Of a stretch of DNA of 64,000 bases, positions 1-14,100 are shown piece after piece. Numbering within the stretch: position 1 is the first letter of the stretch; every line of letters starts with the position of its first letter. The notes below the pieces were generated by a model that was not told where the DNA came from, ran no database searches, and was given only the letters and a program-made list of their open reading frames with translations. This DNA is from Spisula solida. Taxonomy: Eukaryota > Mollusca > Bivalvia > Venerida > Mactridae. Location: assembly GCA_947247005.1 (NCBI GenBank), contig OX365954.1, positions 574,001-638,000 of the forward strand, given 5' to 3'. The translations under genes and the position numbers were made by a program.

Positions 1-130
1 TGTAATATCAACACAAATCTAATGAACCGATATTTCACGATTTGCTCACAGAAATTTATATATTCAACGCAAGTACCTTGCAATATATTCATGCATAAAG
101 GTCAGGATCATGTCAAATTATCTGTGCTAT
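1..130. repeat. Dispersed repeat family, copy 1
   Basis: The block around 27-125 (ATATATTCAACGCAAGTACC, then TATTCATGCATAAAGGTCAG) recurs at 9050-9130 and, split by a mariner-like insertion, at 35985-36050 plus 37063-37130. It has no coding content. It is useful as the empty-site reference that proves the insertion at 36051. From about 130 to 960 I see no gene and no clear repeat structure. Confidence 0.6.
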
Positions 131-962
131 ATTAGAAACATAAAACATTGAATATTCATGATAAGGTGTACTAAAAACTTACTAATAATAATGAGATATT
201 GGAAATGTCAAAGTAAGAGTAAGAACTGATCAAGAGAAACTGTTGTAGAAAATGATATTACTCGAAATGACCTTTTCAGATATTCAGGCATGCATTAAGG
301 TGAGGATGAGGTTAATATATACAAGCTATAGCATACACATGTCTTGATATTATTACATGATTTGAATGATTGTGTAAACTGGTTATAATACATGTACTAA
401 TTGATTAGGTTAATATTGATGTACTATATATAACCTGTGTTAGCGGTCACCTAAAATGATCAAACAACTTGTATAATCAATAAGCCAATTTTGTTCAATT
501 CCAATCAGCCATTTTTATATAGAACATGTATTTAACACAACTTATATGGTTACTAGACAATGTTTGTAGACAGGGCGTCACTGAAAAGTTACCTACCGGT
601 ATATACCTCTGTATTTTGTATACAATATGACCTATCTGTACAAAAGTTTTATAGTGTGCATTTGAATACTGTTAAAGGATAGCTGTGACAACACAGTAAG
701 GTCAAAACATAGTCATAGGCTTTTAACTAAGTGTAATGTGAATTTTAAAATATTAGTCAATAGGGTGGTAACTTTTCATTGACGCTGAGTATATTATGAA
801 TTACGTCCTGTAGATAAAGTTAGTTGCTGTAAATTGTATGTATGTTAAAATGTATAAATGTGCTTGATAAACTGTATGGAATTCATAAATCATGCTAGGG
901 TTGGTTCCAAACTTGAAAAGACAGGTACAATTCATGCTTCATTGAGACAACTTTCTCTAGTT

Positions 963-2190
963 TTTAGCTCACCTGTCACATAGTGACAAGGTGAGCTATT
1001 GTGATCACTCTTCGTCCGGCGTGCGTCCGTGCGTCAACAATTCATTCAAACAACTTCTCCTCCTAAACAACATGACCAATGTCAACCAAACTTCACAGAA
1101 ATGTTCCTCTGGTGGTCCTTTCTAAAAATAGCTAAAAGAATTGTAATCTATAAATAATTGCCATGGCAACCAATAGGAAAATCTTTTAAAAAATCATAAA
1201 AAATCAACCGCTGGTCAGATTTCAAAATCATTTTACAGAAATAATTGTTGGGTGACCCTCTTACAAAATTGACATTTTTGTATTGATTCGTCAAACAACA
1301 TGGCCGCCAGTGGGTGGGGCGCTGTTTTTCCCTATATATCTATAGTAAAATCTTCAAAAATCTTCTCCTCAAAGTACTTATTGGATTTTATTATAAATTG
1401 GTAACATGTTTCCTTGGATGGTCCTTTCTTAAAATAGCTAAAAGAATTATAATCCATGCAGAACTCTGGTTGCCATGGCAACCAATAGGAAAATCTTTAA
1501 AAAATCATAAAAAATCAACCACGGCCAGATTTCAAAATAAGTTTGCACAAATAGTTGTTGGTTGACCCTCTTACAAAATTGACATTTTTGTTGTGATTCG
1601 TCAAAAAACATGGCTGCCAGTGGGTGGGGCTCTGTTTTTCTCTATATATCTATAGTGAAATCTTTAAAAATCTTCTTCTCTAAAAGTCGTTGTTGGATTT
1701 CACTATAAATTGGTTAAATTGTTTCTTGGGTGGTTCTTTCTTAAAAGAGCTAAAAGAACTATAACCTATGCAGAACTCTGGTTGCCATGGCAACCAATAC
1801 GAAAATCTTTTAAAAAATCGTAAAAAATCAACCGCTGGCCAGATTTCAAAATATTTTATAGAAATAGTTGTTGGGTGACGCTCTTACAAAATTGACATTT
1901 TTTTCGTGCTTCGTCAATAAAACATGGCCGCCAGTGGGTGGGCCCTGTTTTTTCTATATACCATAGTAAAATCTTTTAAAATTTTCTTCTCTAAAGGTTC
2001 TGGTATTTCATGTTATATGGGTAACAATGTTCCTTGGGTTATCCTTTCTAAAAAGAGCTAAAATAATTATAATCCATGCAGAACTCTGGTTGCCATGGCA
2101 ACCGATAAGAAAACTAAAAAAAAAAATCATGGAAATATCTGGATCAATGTGCACAGGTGAGCGACCTAGGGCCCTATGGGCCCTCTTGTT
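963..2190 (+). mobile_element. Hairpin-ended non-autonomous element with ~311-bp tandem core
   Basis: The left end is a hairpin (AGCTCACCTGTCAC, then GTGACAAGGTGAGCT) followed by a CGTCCG-rich stretch. The right end is a hairpin followed by CTCTTGTT (GGGCCCTATGGGCCCTCTTG). Between them lie about three units of ~311 bp, marked by 'acatggccgccagtgggtgg' at about 1299, 1610 and 1922. The same ends occur at 4018-5388 and, inverted, at 21910-22570. Hairpin ends, no protein and a tandem core suggest a Helitron-like non-autonomous element; this class assignment is inference. An open frame inside it is repeat sequence, not a gene. Confidence 0.6.
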
Positions 2191-2589
2191 ATGCAGATGT
2201 AATTTGGAGGACAATCATCAGTTACATTATCTAACTATAGTGATTGTGTACACATGTTACTAGCAATATAACTTGTGTAGCTAAACATATTTGGCATATG
2301 GAGTGAAGAGTGAAGGTCAGGGAATTGCGAAAAAAATATTAAATTGGTATAAAGAAATACATGTAGATCTACCCAATTATTTCGAAAATATCTGATAAAA
2401 ACGTCATTCAACAAGATTTGATAAAATGGGGAAATGGAATTGAAACATGGGTGTTTATTGTGATATTGAGGTGATCTAGTATGTGATGTCTTACTGTACT
2501 ACAGTATCACTGTTCAGTCTTCAGTTATTTCTATCAGTACATAAGTAATGTACATTCTGCATTAAATTATATGTGATGTGTCTTCCTGT

Positions 2590-2845
2590 AATATTTGCAC
2601 GAGATTGTTATGTTAGCATCCATTGTTATGTTAGTAGCCATCATTATGAAAGCAGCCAAAGTTATGTTAGCAGCCAATGTTATGTTAGCATCAATCATTG
2701 TGTTAGCATCTGTTGTTATGTTAGCATCAATCATTATGTTAGCATCCATTGTTATGTTAGTAGCCATCTTTATGTTAGCAGCCAATGTTATGTTAGCCAC
2801 TTGACATTGTTATGTTAGCATCAATCATTATGTTAGTATAAATTG
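2590..2845. repeat. 18-bp minisatellite (TTATGTTAGCATCCATTG-like)
   Basis: About 14 imperfect units of 18 bp, each with TTATGTTAGCA(G/T)CC. Because 18 is a multiple of three, open frames run through it on both strands, giving low-complexity peptides such as VMLAS. These are not genes. Confidence 0.8.
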
Positions 2846-4017
2846 TTACGTTTGTTTCATACTTGTTATACCTTTCTCATTATATCAACAATCAAATACA
2901 TGTAACTTGTACTTAACTTGAGATAAAGTTTTAAGCACTGCTGTCTTATTATAATACATGGCTTATAGCCGATGAACATACAGTTTATGTTTTGTGTGCT
3001 CCAATTTTCTCCCAAAAAATGTCCCTTTACGTAAGTGTAGTGTTCCCCCTATTTAACAGGCCAGCCAAATCCAGACTCCTACCTTTCAATGTCAGGCCCT
3101 AGGCACACACACAGGCACACAGTGTTTATTCTATACTGACGTCAAAAAGAAACGCTACACCTACCTATATGTTCGGATATTTCATACGTTAGGATAGTAA
3201 CAATATCATTTCTTCTCAAAGACTAAAATATAGAGATGTGCAAACATGTCTGCAAATTCTCATTTGAAATTATCGCCATTGATATGTTCAAAATTGCGAT
3301 ACAAAAACATTACCCTATCCAAAATGCCAGTATCGCGTATGCCCTCCATGTCCTTAAGAGTCTGTAATGGCTGAACGTTTCGTAGCTGATGTTAAAACGG
3401 ACGTAAACGGCTATCAAGGACGTCCAATGTTGTTCCATAGGAATGTATTCCAGGAAACATGCTGGTTATTGTAAAGCATCACAGCCCGACCACAATTACT
3501 TTTTACATGAGAGGAAGTCAGGTGTGATGTTGTCAAGCGGACATGCGGGTGACGTTAACGGACATAAACGTCTTGTCGTACAGAGGTCACACGCGGCGCA
3601 TCTGAGCGACACCTATCTGTTGAGCTCCTAGTGATATTTATGCGTTAAATTAATCTGGTGATAGTGGATTTTACAGCAACAAAACGTCCAACGACGTCAA
3701 TTTGCGAAATTCCACTTTCAAGCATTCAAAAAAACCTGTGCTCGCTTTTTCTTTTTTTTTCGTGACATTTAAATTGCTTTCAATTTCAAAATTTCCTTGT
3801 GAATTCCACCTTGTAAACCAACTTCAGCATGTAAGTGCGCTTTTGTCGACCGGAAATACCTCCTGGTAAAGGAGCAAGGGACGCACATGCGAATTGGGCG
3901 TCGTACCATACCTGAGCACATCGGGAATTTTTTTCGCTTCGGTAGGTGCGTTCTTAGCTAGATAGATGGTGTGTCGATAATCACAGGAATAGTTTGGAAA
4001 AGTTACCGTATTCACTT
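2846..4017. other. Non-coding stretch; possible transposon remnant
   Basis: No gene recognised. 'ctgacgtcaaaaagaaacgc' at about 3137 resembles a Tc1/mariner-type terminal repeat. A loosely matching inverse stretch (gctttttctttttttttcgt) lies near 3743. The interior has no readable transposase. The short open frames here have no recognisable domain. Confidence 0.3.
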
Positions 4018-5388
4018 TTTAGCTCACCTGTCACAAAGTGACAGGGTGAGCTTTTGTGATCACTCTTCGTCCGTCGTCCGTCCGTCGTCCGTCCACAATT
4101 TGTTTGTGTAGACACTAGAGGTCACAATTTTGGCCTAATCTTTATGAAACTTGGTCACAATGATCACCTCAACAAAATCTAGGTCAAGTTCGATATTGGG
4201 TCATTCGGGGACAAAAACTAGGTCACAAGGTCAAATCATAGAAAAATCTTGTGTAGTCACTAGAGGTCACAATTTTGACCTAATATTTATGAAACTTGGT
4301 CACAATGATCATCTCAACAAAATCTCGGTCAAGTTCGATATTGGGTTATCCAAGGTCAAAAACTAGGTCACAAGGTCAAATCATAGAAAAACCTTGTGTA
4401 GTCTGTAGAGGTCACCATTTTGATTTAATCTTTATGAAACTAGGTCACAATGATCATGTCAACAAAATCTAGGTCAAGTTCGATATTGGGTCATCCGGGG
4501 TCAAAAACTAGGTCATAAGGTCAAATCATAGAAAAACCTTGTGTAGTCACTAGAGTTCACAATTTTGGCCTTATCTTTATGAAACTTGGTCACAATGATC
4601 ATGTCAACAAAATATAGGTTAAGTTCGATATTGGGTCATCCGGGGTCAAAAACTAGGTCACAAGGTCAAATCATATAAAAACCTTGTGTAGTCACTAGAG
4701 GTCACAATTTTGGCCTAATCTTTATGAAACTTGGTCACAATAATCATCTCAACAAAATCTAGGTCAAGTTCGATATTGGGTCATCCGGGGTCAAAAACTA
4801 GGTCACAAGGTCAAATCATAGTAAAACCTTGTGTAGTCACTAGAGGTCACAATTTCGACCTTATCTTTATGAAACTTGGTCACAATGATCATCACAACAA
4901 CATCTAGGTCAAGTATGATATTGGGTCATCCGGGGTCAAAAACTAGGTCACAAGGTCAAATCATAGAAAAACCTTGCGTAGTCACTAGAGGTCACACTTT
5001 TGACTTAATCGTTATGAAACTTTGTCACAATGATCATCTTAACAAAATCTAGACCTAATTCGATATTGGGTCAACTCGGGTCGAAAACTAGGTCGCAAGG
5101 TCAAATAATAGAAAACCTTGTGTAGTCACGAGAGGTCATAATTTCGACCTTATCTTTATGAAACTTGGTCACAATGCTCATCTCAACAAATTATGGGTCA
5201 AGTATGATATTGGGCCATCAGGGGTCAAAAACTAGGTCACAAAGTCAAGTCATAAGAAAATTTGCAATAGAGGTTGCATTTTTTAAAATCTTACTTAGTA
5301 AAATGTAAATGAGTACTTAGGTCACCATAGGGTGTGCATGCACTACTACGACAGGTGAGCGACCTAAGGCCCTTTGGGCCCTCTTGTT
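4018..5388 (+). mobile_element. Hairpin-ended non-autonomous element with ~145-bp tandem core
   Basis: The left hairpin is AGCTCACCTGTCAC / GTGACAGGGTGAGCT, followed by CGTCCGTCGTCCGTCC. The right end is GGCCCTTTGGGCCCTCTTGT preceded by GGTGAGCGACCTA. The core is about eight units of ~145 bp, each with 'gaggtcacaattttg', 'atgaaacttggtcacaatga' and 'gggtcaaaaactaggtcaca'. The ends are shared with 963-2190 but the core differs, so the family has exchanged internal satellites. It is Helitron-like by inference. Confidence 0.65.
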
Positions 5389-7084
5389 GAAAATAGCCGT
5401 TTAAGGCCTAATGTGGCTTTGAGAAACATAAATATCATTTTTATATGCCAATCATTTTTGACAAGACAAAGTATCATGTGAATAACCTTGACTGTCGATG
5501 TCCAGTAATTTGTCTGTACTCTAAATAGTTTTCACATGACCATCTTCAAACTTTATGACAATGATGTATACCTTCTCAGCCAAGTTCGATTAACAGCCAA
5601 ATCACCCCAGAATCACTAGAATAACCTAGACGTTGAGAAATTAGCTTTTAGATGACAGTGTTTAGTCAAATTGTCGCAGACTTTCTCAAATTCTGAGGTT
5701 AAAACCCTTGAATTACCCCAAAAATGACTGTCAAACAACCAAGTTACGTTACTCACATATAATAAAATGTCATACACGTGTAAAGGATATGTGTTTCCGT
5801 GTCTACATGCAATAACTTATCATAGCATTTGTCCTACCTAGTCGTAGTATTTATGTACACCATCAGAGAGATAACATTTTACCGGGAAGCTCAGGTAAAG
5901 TATAGCTGACTAAGATCCTGGATGATTTTGAATCCGGGTTGAGTACACTCTCCAGGAAAATGAATAATCGAACATCAATCATTAACACCAAGTCGTCATT
6001 TCTAATTGATTCACGCACAATTGCTTCCGTTGATATTCATATAAACCTCTCCCATATTTCATACTGTGTTTACGTGCAGACTCACCAATAGACATAGCTC
6101 GTAAACTCATATACATGTAATTACTAGTATACTAACCAGCCAAGCCAAGCTTTAACACAAAATTGAACTAGGCTACGCAAATTTTTTCGTCATAATAGGA
6201 TGACTGAAAACAAAACCGGGTATATCCACAGGTAATATCATTGATAAAGAGTAAAACTATATTCTTTTATAAAATTTATGTCTTAAGATATTATAAATAA
6301 AAAAAATGTTTTTGGTTTACTCTGTATAAATGATACAGTTACCTGTGGGTACATCCAAAAAAGATAAAAGAAATAAATTACATGCGGTCAGTTTTTTTTC
6401 AAAAACAACACCGAGGTGGAACGTGACTGCCCATGCTGCTATATACAGGTATTTCAAATACAAAATAAAAGGAGATGTAACCGTGTTACATGTACACAGG
6501 TATAAGTAAAAGCAATGCTGGCGGCGACTGATGGCTGTGTTTATTTCATCATTGAGAATATCATTAAATATCTTTACCTAGACACCAAACGCATCCCTTG
6601 AGTTGGGTTGCATTCCCTTCAATAAACATCACAAAAATATATCCACAAGTGTATGTCTGTCTAAATCATGCCTAGATCGTTACGTACAGCAGTTAACTTC
6701 AACCAAAGTCTCTATTAAACATGCTTATGACGTGTGTGCTGTTTATTCCACATATTTTTTCAACCCTCACCATATGTAACAAAACATTACCAAACTAAGT
6801 TGAGAATGCAATCTTCGGATTTAAATTATTTCCAAGAATGTCGAACTTGCTGGATAATTATACTATATAGCAAACCACGACTTAATTAAGCGCACAAATA
6901 CTAGTATGAGGTCCATATTCACTGAACACTGTCCTTTTTATCCAGCCTCAATACATGTATTAGGAGCAAACACCAAAATGAATTGATATACTTTTATTTA
7001 TCCTCGCCACCGGAAATCCATATGGGCGAGCCCCCCCCCCCCATGAGAGGTCAATCACACACTAGTTTTTGGGGGATAGTACAC
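5389..7084. repeat. Non-coding region with one MITE-like inverted repeat (6218-6356)
   Basis: No gene seen. At 6218-6356 an inverted repeat pairs 'ggtatatccacaggtaatat' with the complement of 'acagttacctgtgggtacat'; both arms continue into a shared GAGTAAA motif. The same family appears at 45155-45240 and 45270-45350. A C13 homopolymer lies at about 7031. Confidence 0.5.
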
Positions 7085-7305
7085 ATGATACAAAAGATGT
7101 CCCAGTTCTAGAAGCTCTTTTACGTGCCGATGTAAATCATCATACACAGGACCTCGCTTAAAGTCTCGCCTGAAAGACTGTTAGCAATTTTAGTTATGTT
7201 AGGTGGGAAACACTGAAAAGCATTTCCGTTTTTGATCATCAAATCCACAACCTTCGGATCAGCAGTCCGTAGCCCTTACCACTTAGTCTAGACCATCTGT
7301 TTTAT
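7085..7305 (-). mobile_element. tRNA-derived SINE, family 1 (minus, degraded)
   Basis: Read on the minus strand, the tRNA-like head covers about 7230-7300 and is followed by 'cagtgtttcccacctaac'. A core resembling CACGTTAAAGAACC appears as 'gcacgtaaaagagc' near 7118. The same head and core recur at 43110-43437 (-), and the core recurs at 35568-35850 (+). Confidence 0.45.
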
Positions 7306-7996
7306 AGAGGGTCAAGTCACAAGTTTTATAGAGGGTGAACCGATTCGATGGTCGTTATGACCGCAATCTACAAAAGGTTCTGACTCGTTGTACACGAGAG
7401 AACAACAAAGGACAAAGTCAATAATGTTGAAGTGGTTTATATTGTTAACATAGTAAATACTCGTACAATATTTGACCCAAATAAAAAGATATTTACGTCT
7501 ATTGATTGAACTGAGTAATAGTTTTAAAAATATAAATTGAATAATGAAAGGGTGTAATATTGTTACCAATTCGTTCTCTGGATTGATGGGTCAAAAGTTG
7601 AGTTTCATATTGTCATTAAGTTGAAAGAGGAAAACATAAAGTAACAGTTTGATGACAGGATTTTTTATATGAAGATACGCATGATCTAATATGTGTACTA
7701 CAAATACTAGCCTAGGTTTAGACGTATTTATAAACGGTAGACTGAATACATTTCCTCAATTTAAACAGGATTTAGCTATCTTATGTACAATCCTTAATTT
7801 CAATGATACACAAAATGTAATTGATTAAAATGTTATCTTGTATACGTACAATATTTCGGTCCGGACCAGGAAGTACTTGTCGTGCGCAGCTGATGGAATA
7901 GTGTGCGTTATATATTAATTAGTTTATAATAATAATTGGATACGAACCTTTCACAAGGCTACTGAACATACACAAAGCTACAAAATATACGTAACA
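7306..7996. other. Upstream region of the GST gene
   Basis: AT-rich and non-coding. The promoter and 5' UTR of the GST gene should lie here, but I cannot point to a convincing TATA box or initiator. An AT-rich stretch (tatatattaattagtttata) about 85 bp before the ATG is a weak candidate only. The open frame on the minus strand here has no recognisable domain. Confidence 0.3.
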
Positions 7997-8132
7997 ATGT
8001 CGGAAAGTTACACATTAGTGTATTTTAACAAACGAGGTGGTGGTGAAATTATTCGACTTGTGTTCGCTGCAGCGGGTGTAGAATATGAAGATAAGCGGCT
8101 AGAGATGGAAGATTGGCTGAAGAAAAAGAATG
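7997..8132 (+). CDS. GST exon 1 (start codon)
   Basis: Codes for residues 1-45 plus one base. The ATG at 7997 puts catalytic Tyr at position 9, matching the usual sigma-class spacing. The donor is AATG|GTAAAC. It contains AAAGVEYEDKR, typical of molluscan sigma GSTs and S-crystallins. Confidence 0.93.
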
Positions 8133-11100
8133 GTAAACTTTTATATAATAATAATAATATTAACAATTAATTTATAGAGGCATTGCAGTTGGACATGCCC
8201 AGTATCCCATGTGAGCCTCTTTCAATTTTATTTGATGACAAAATGAAATTTTATTTGTTTGTCTGAAAAGAAGCCCTATGTTTTGTTATACTCCTTTAAT
8301 TCTTACTGTCATAAATCTACCTTATTTGGTGTACAGATTGCAGAAAGATTCCGAGTAATGCTGGTGTACATTCGTGTTCATTATTTTCGTACTATAACAA
8401 ATCTGAACTCTAGAGCAAAAGATTCACGTTATACATTTGTATTTGAAATTAATTTATTGCGATAAATACAAGCTAATGGCTGCTTTATTCTTTATTGACA
8501 ACTTCCCACGATCTTAGTGCTCGAACTGACGTTGCGTGCTGTGTGCATTGTCCGCAAAAATATGACTACTTAATCTTTTTCGTCCATGCTTTCAAAAAAA
8601 GTTTGTGTAGTCAATTTTTGGTTCAAAAAAGTAAGAATAGAATAGATTTTATTGCAAGGCAATATTACCCATGAACATATTATACATACATACATACAAT
8701 GCACAAATATTACAAAAGTAATGCATACATGACATACAATAAACTTCCGGTCAACTGCACATCATAGATTATGATAATTAATCAGAAAAAGGTTATACAA
8801 AGAGTTTTTTCATTATCAACATAAATAGGAGACATCGTATAAAAGTTAAGTCGTTTTCTTACATAAATTACAATGGAGAAATTTGGAGAAAAGTGTTTAA
8901 AAAAAGTGTGAATAGTACGGTGATTTTAGCTTGATCCTCGGCCTTTTATGACAAGTATAGTATAACCCCGGCTATATGTTTCATTTATTAAGCGAACAGT
9001 CGAACGACGACGCTCGACGACTCGAGGTTTAATGCAAACTCAAATCTTAGGGATTGATATCGCATGATTTGCTCCCGGAAATTGATGTATTCAACGCAAG
9101 AACCTTTTAATATATCCATGCATAATGTTAGTATCAGATCAATATCCCCGCTCTACCGATAAAGAAAGCATTGCTTTCCCTACGCTTTTACTAACAATCC
9201 TACTTTTTATTACGATTTTTTTATCATTATTACTTTTTATCAGTCACTGTCATCGTCGGATACCCTCGGCTATCACTTATCTATGGAGAGTAACGTAATG
9301 ACTTTAACGTGTGTGTCCGACGATTAAAAGGTAAACGGTGAATGCAAGTATTCATATCAACAGTGTATGCAAATAAACGCCGACGTTTAGCTCTAAGGTA
9401 AAAAAAACAATAAAAAATAAATCATGACACAATTCGCGCGAATAGGACGTATAATTGTGTGAGTTACTTATACTGTACTGTACAGACAAACCTGTGTCTG
9501 CGGTCACCTGGACCAAGCAAACCTGTGTCTGCGGTCACCTGGACCAAGCTATCTGTACATAACAGTTATGTAACTAAGGGTTGCTACTGTCCTGTGGTCA
9601 AAGGATTGACAGCGCCTCTATCCTTGACTCGAATGTCATGAGTACGTACTTACACATCATTGAAGTTTTCCCAGATTACCGGTTAGTAAATTATGAATGA
9701 GACATCGGGTTTAATTGGTTAATGTGAGTTGTTAAATGATTTCACAATAGATGTACAATACATGTACCAATACGTAAATAATGTTAATTACATTTACCAC
9801 GTACTTAGACCGGTAACAACAAATCATTGATCTTAGAGTGTTAGCGGATATATAAGTATATATACGTATCCTGTGTATAATATGATTACAATAAATACAT
9901 GGTGAGGGTATGCGTGTCTGGAAAACGTTCAAGTGTGCAAAACATATCAGCTGGAGTACCTCAAGGCTCGGTGTTGGGACCTCTCTTGTTCATTATTTAT
10001 ATTAATGATATGCCCTTACATCTATCAAATTCTGCATCCGATATGTTTGCGGACGATACCACTATTTCATCGTTTGAAAGTTCTGTAGAATCCGTCTGTA
10101 GCTATCTTCAGACAGACATTGGTTCAATACAGAACTGGTTAGAAAAAAACTCCATGATTGCTAATGCCGAAAAAACAAAAGCTACGTTCATTTCACCATC
10201 AAATCGCATAATTAATACCATCAGGAGCTCAGAAAATTCAAGCATCCCATTCAATGGAAAAAACATGCAATTTTTAACCACGGAAAAACTCCTGGTGGTT
10301 CATATTGACCATACACTAAATTGGAAAACGCATGTACAAATGACACTTAAGAAATGCAACTCATTATTATACCTACTAATGAGAATCAAACATTTTTTAA
10401 ATCTCCATACAAGGAAAATGTTTTTCAACTCATACATTCTTCCTCACTTAGACTACTGCTGTACTATTTGGGGAAACTGTAACACTTTCAAATGATATGT
10501 ACAAAATCCAGAAACGGACTGCTCGAATTATTTTAGATAAAGAATTTGAAACACCAACCGCTGAGTTATTTTTGCAACTAAATTGGATGAAATTTTCAGA
10601 TAGAGTTATATACAAAAAAGCTATACTAGTTTACAAATCTCTCAATAACCTTCTTCCGAATTATATGAAGCATCTATTTACATATCACTAAAACAGCTCA
10701 TTGAGATCATTTGACCAGCGTCTCCTTTCAGTCCCAAAACCTCGACTTGAATTCTGTAGAAAATCATTGCCAGGCGCGTAGCTACCTATACGCGAGTACG
10801 CGGCTGAATCCACATGATTCTGACAAAAATTTTTTTTTTTCAGGCAAAGTTCGAACTCAATTCACTTTAAACTCTTTCATTCTTTGTCGTGTCTGTATTC
10901 CAAATTTCTGTAGAATTCGCATTGTGATATCGTCAGATATCGAGCCGGTAATTTACGCAAGAATGTTTGTGTTACTTTTGTTACTTTTATAAGCTATACT
11001 GTGTCTGACACTAACAACCTACCATACTGTATGTGTTGCAGTAGACTAGTCTTTGACGTTAACAAACTCGTCCCAGTACAACCGCGTACAGGATCGCGTT

Positions 11101-14100
11101 TAATCAAGTAGAGTCAACAACTAAGGAATCTCTGGTTGTTAAGTTCATTGAGAGCCATTAAATGTTGGGTTGTTTATTACTAAGACATGTGCCCAGGGCT
11201 ATGAAGGAGCCAGTAATTTGTCAGGTTGTCATCGTCGTGTACAAGCTGGGATAAAACAACTAGTTTCATAAGCAATGTTCACTGCAAAGTCCATATCTTG
11301 AATCATTACGTGTACGCCTACAGAGAAGCACACATTAGAAACTTACTCAACCCAGTGCAGCAAATCAGTAATCTGCAAAATGTCTTTCAAGAAGAGACGG
11401 GAAACTACGCTGTTGCTGAAGAAAAAAAGATGAACCGACACCGTCTGCATAATCTATATGCTGGACCAGTCATGTGGACATACTCCACACTTTTAAAGTG
11501 TCATACACCACTTGAAGTGCTACTAGTATCAAGAGCAAGAAGGCGATACCACCTCCACCTGATGTAACATCATGAGGTTTTACTTTATCGTCATTTTGCA
11601 TAGTTGCTGTTGGGTTCATTGTTCAGGGTGCTAAACCACCGAATAAACTTTCACAGAAGCAACTCATCGACTTAGTTGAAGTAGCTACGGAGCGCTAGGT
11701 TTCCCGCGTGTTAGGGTAGCAGATGCTGCCGTGAGGGGTGAATTGTACGGGAAAGCTATGGCTGAATTCCAGTATATGGAGTCTTCAAATCCAAAATCAG
11801 CTCGTCACCCACGACACTGTGGCAAAGTTCCCATGCACCGATCGCATCTCGGAAAAGGTCGTTCCTTTGTTATGCTAATTACTATGCGGGTCTCTAAGGC
11901 TTGAGCTGAGAGGTAGTTTTAGGTATTATAAGAAATGTAAAAGATATAACCACTGAACGTCTGTCTGGACTGGCAATTTCGCTTACTAGTAGCTACAAAT
12001 GTATGGACATTGGTTGACAATGTTACCATACAGAAAGAACTTTGCCGCCCTGAAAAGGGACGTACAACTATAGACTTATATAAGCCTATCTGAAGAGTTT
12101 GTGAACATAATAAAATGGGACTCGCAGATCTGCATTTGTTGATTTATATTTTAGCTTTATTTTGAACAGAGAAATACTCTATTTACAAACTATCGTTTAT
12201 TTACAAATTAATGATAAAGCACATTGAGAACGCTACATATGCACCAGATAACACCATTGTTTTAAATAAAATCCGGGAGTGGGGGTGCCCCCGACCCCCC
12301 TTGCACAATAGTGAATCCACATGATTATAGGCTAGCTACGCGCCTGATTGGCGTACTCTGGAGCAAAATTATGGAACTCACTTCCTTACGATGTAAGGAC
12401 ATATGCCAGTCATGAAGAGATACCTTAATAACAAGGAATCTTTAATTAATTTGTGCTATCAACTGTATATTATGTGTATATATTTTCTTCTCAATTATAT
12501 TTACTGTAAAGTCATATGTTTTCGCGATGTCAATATTTCGCGAATTTGATATTGGGAGTTAGTTCGCAGAGTTGAATATTCACGATTTTTAAACATCAAA
12601 CAGAAATATGTTCTGCGTTTTACCGCATTAATTTATGTTCACGAGCATTAATTTTGCGGAAACAAATTCCTCACAAAACTTTCTGAGTTTGCAGTACTAC
12701 ATGTATGATTATTTTCTTTCAGCTGTGTATATAAACTTATATTGTTTTGTTTTTATGTAACCTTCATATCTGTACATATATGTAAATGCATAATGAGGCT
12801 CACATGGAAGACTGGGTAAATACCCAACTGTGTTGCCTCTTTAAATAAAAGTCTTTATTAATATTATTATTATCATTGTTATGTTACTGCATGCCAATAG
12901 TATTGGAAATTATAAGATGGAAGTGTACTTTTAAAAAGTTAGATGTATATAATTTGCTTATATTTGGTACCGTTGAAAACTTAAAGTAGGAAATGCGATG
13001 GTCTATGCTGTATGGCGTTAACGTCATTTATGACGTTGCCAAGACGTCGTGAACCACGACCACGTTGCGTTCTTCTTACGTCAGTTTTGTGTTGTACCAA
13101 AATAATTATATTTGAAAGTATCTATGGACTGCAACATTTGATATCAGCTTTATCTGCATGTCTGAAACAATCAGGTGTTCTCAATCTCAATGAATCATGT
13201 TTGAATATATCTGCATTAATTCCTGCTAACCAAGAACCCGTGTTAGGCATTCCCAATTATTGATGCATCTACTAGTAACTTATGACAAACTGCTTTTAAA
13301 ACGCATATTGACGATATACACATGCTGTTTTATAAATGCTCAAATGAAAAATTGACCCACGACTTCTGATTATCTGTCCACAACAAATCCCTTTAAATGA
13401 CCCCGACTAATTAACTGTACTGGATGCATTTGTTGTGAGCAGCAATCTGATTTTGCGATGCATTCCTTGACTGACTGTTCTAAGACTGATTCGATTTTTT
13501 CCTAGCAATTCATGAGTCTCCACGTTTGTAGACCATATTAAAAATTGGTATACATTGTAACACCAAATATGTTATCTACTATAAATAAAGTCGTTACTTA
13601 CTTACTTACTTACTTACGTATACATGTGTATCAATCACAGATGCAGTGCTTGGTTAGCATTCGTCTGACAGCAAGCAATGGATGTAGGAAACTACGTGTG
13701 TTAGAATACGTCTGACAGCAAGCAATGGATGTAGGAAACTATGTGTGTTAGAATACGTCTGACAGCAAGCAATGGGTGTAGGAAACTATGTGTGTTAGAA
13801 TACGTCTGACAGCAAGCAATGGGTGTAGGAAACTATGTGTGTTAGAATACGTCTGACAGCAAGCAATGGATGTAGGAAACTATGTGTGTTAGCATTGGTC
13901 TGACAGCAAGCAATGGATGTAGGAAACTATGTGTGTTAGCATACGTCTGACAGCAAGCAATGGATGTAGGAAACTACGTGTGTTAGAATACGTCTGACAG
14001 CAAGCAATGGGTGTAGGAAACTATGTGTGTTAGAATACGTCTGACAGCAAGCAATGGATGTAGGAAACTATGTGTGTTAGCATTGGTCTGACAGCAAGCA

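Noticed and set aside
3443..3631. 62-codon frame in the 3-kb region
   Set aside because: No domain, and it lies in a probable decayed transposon.
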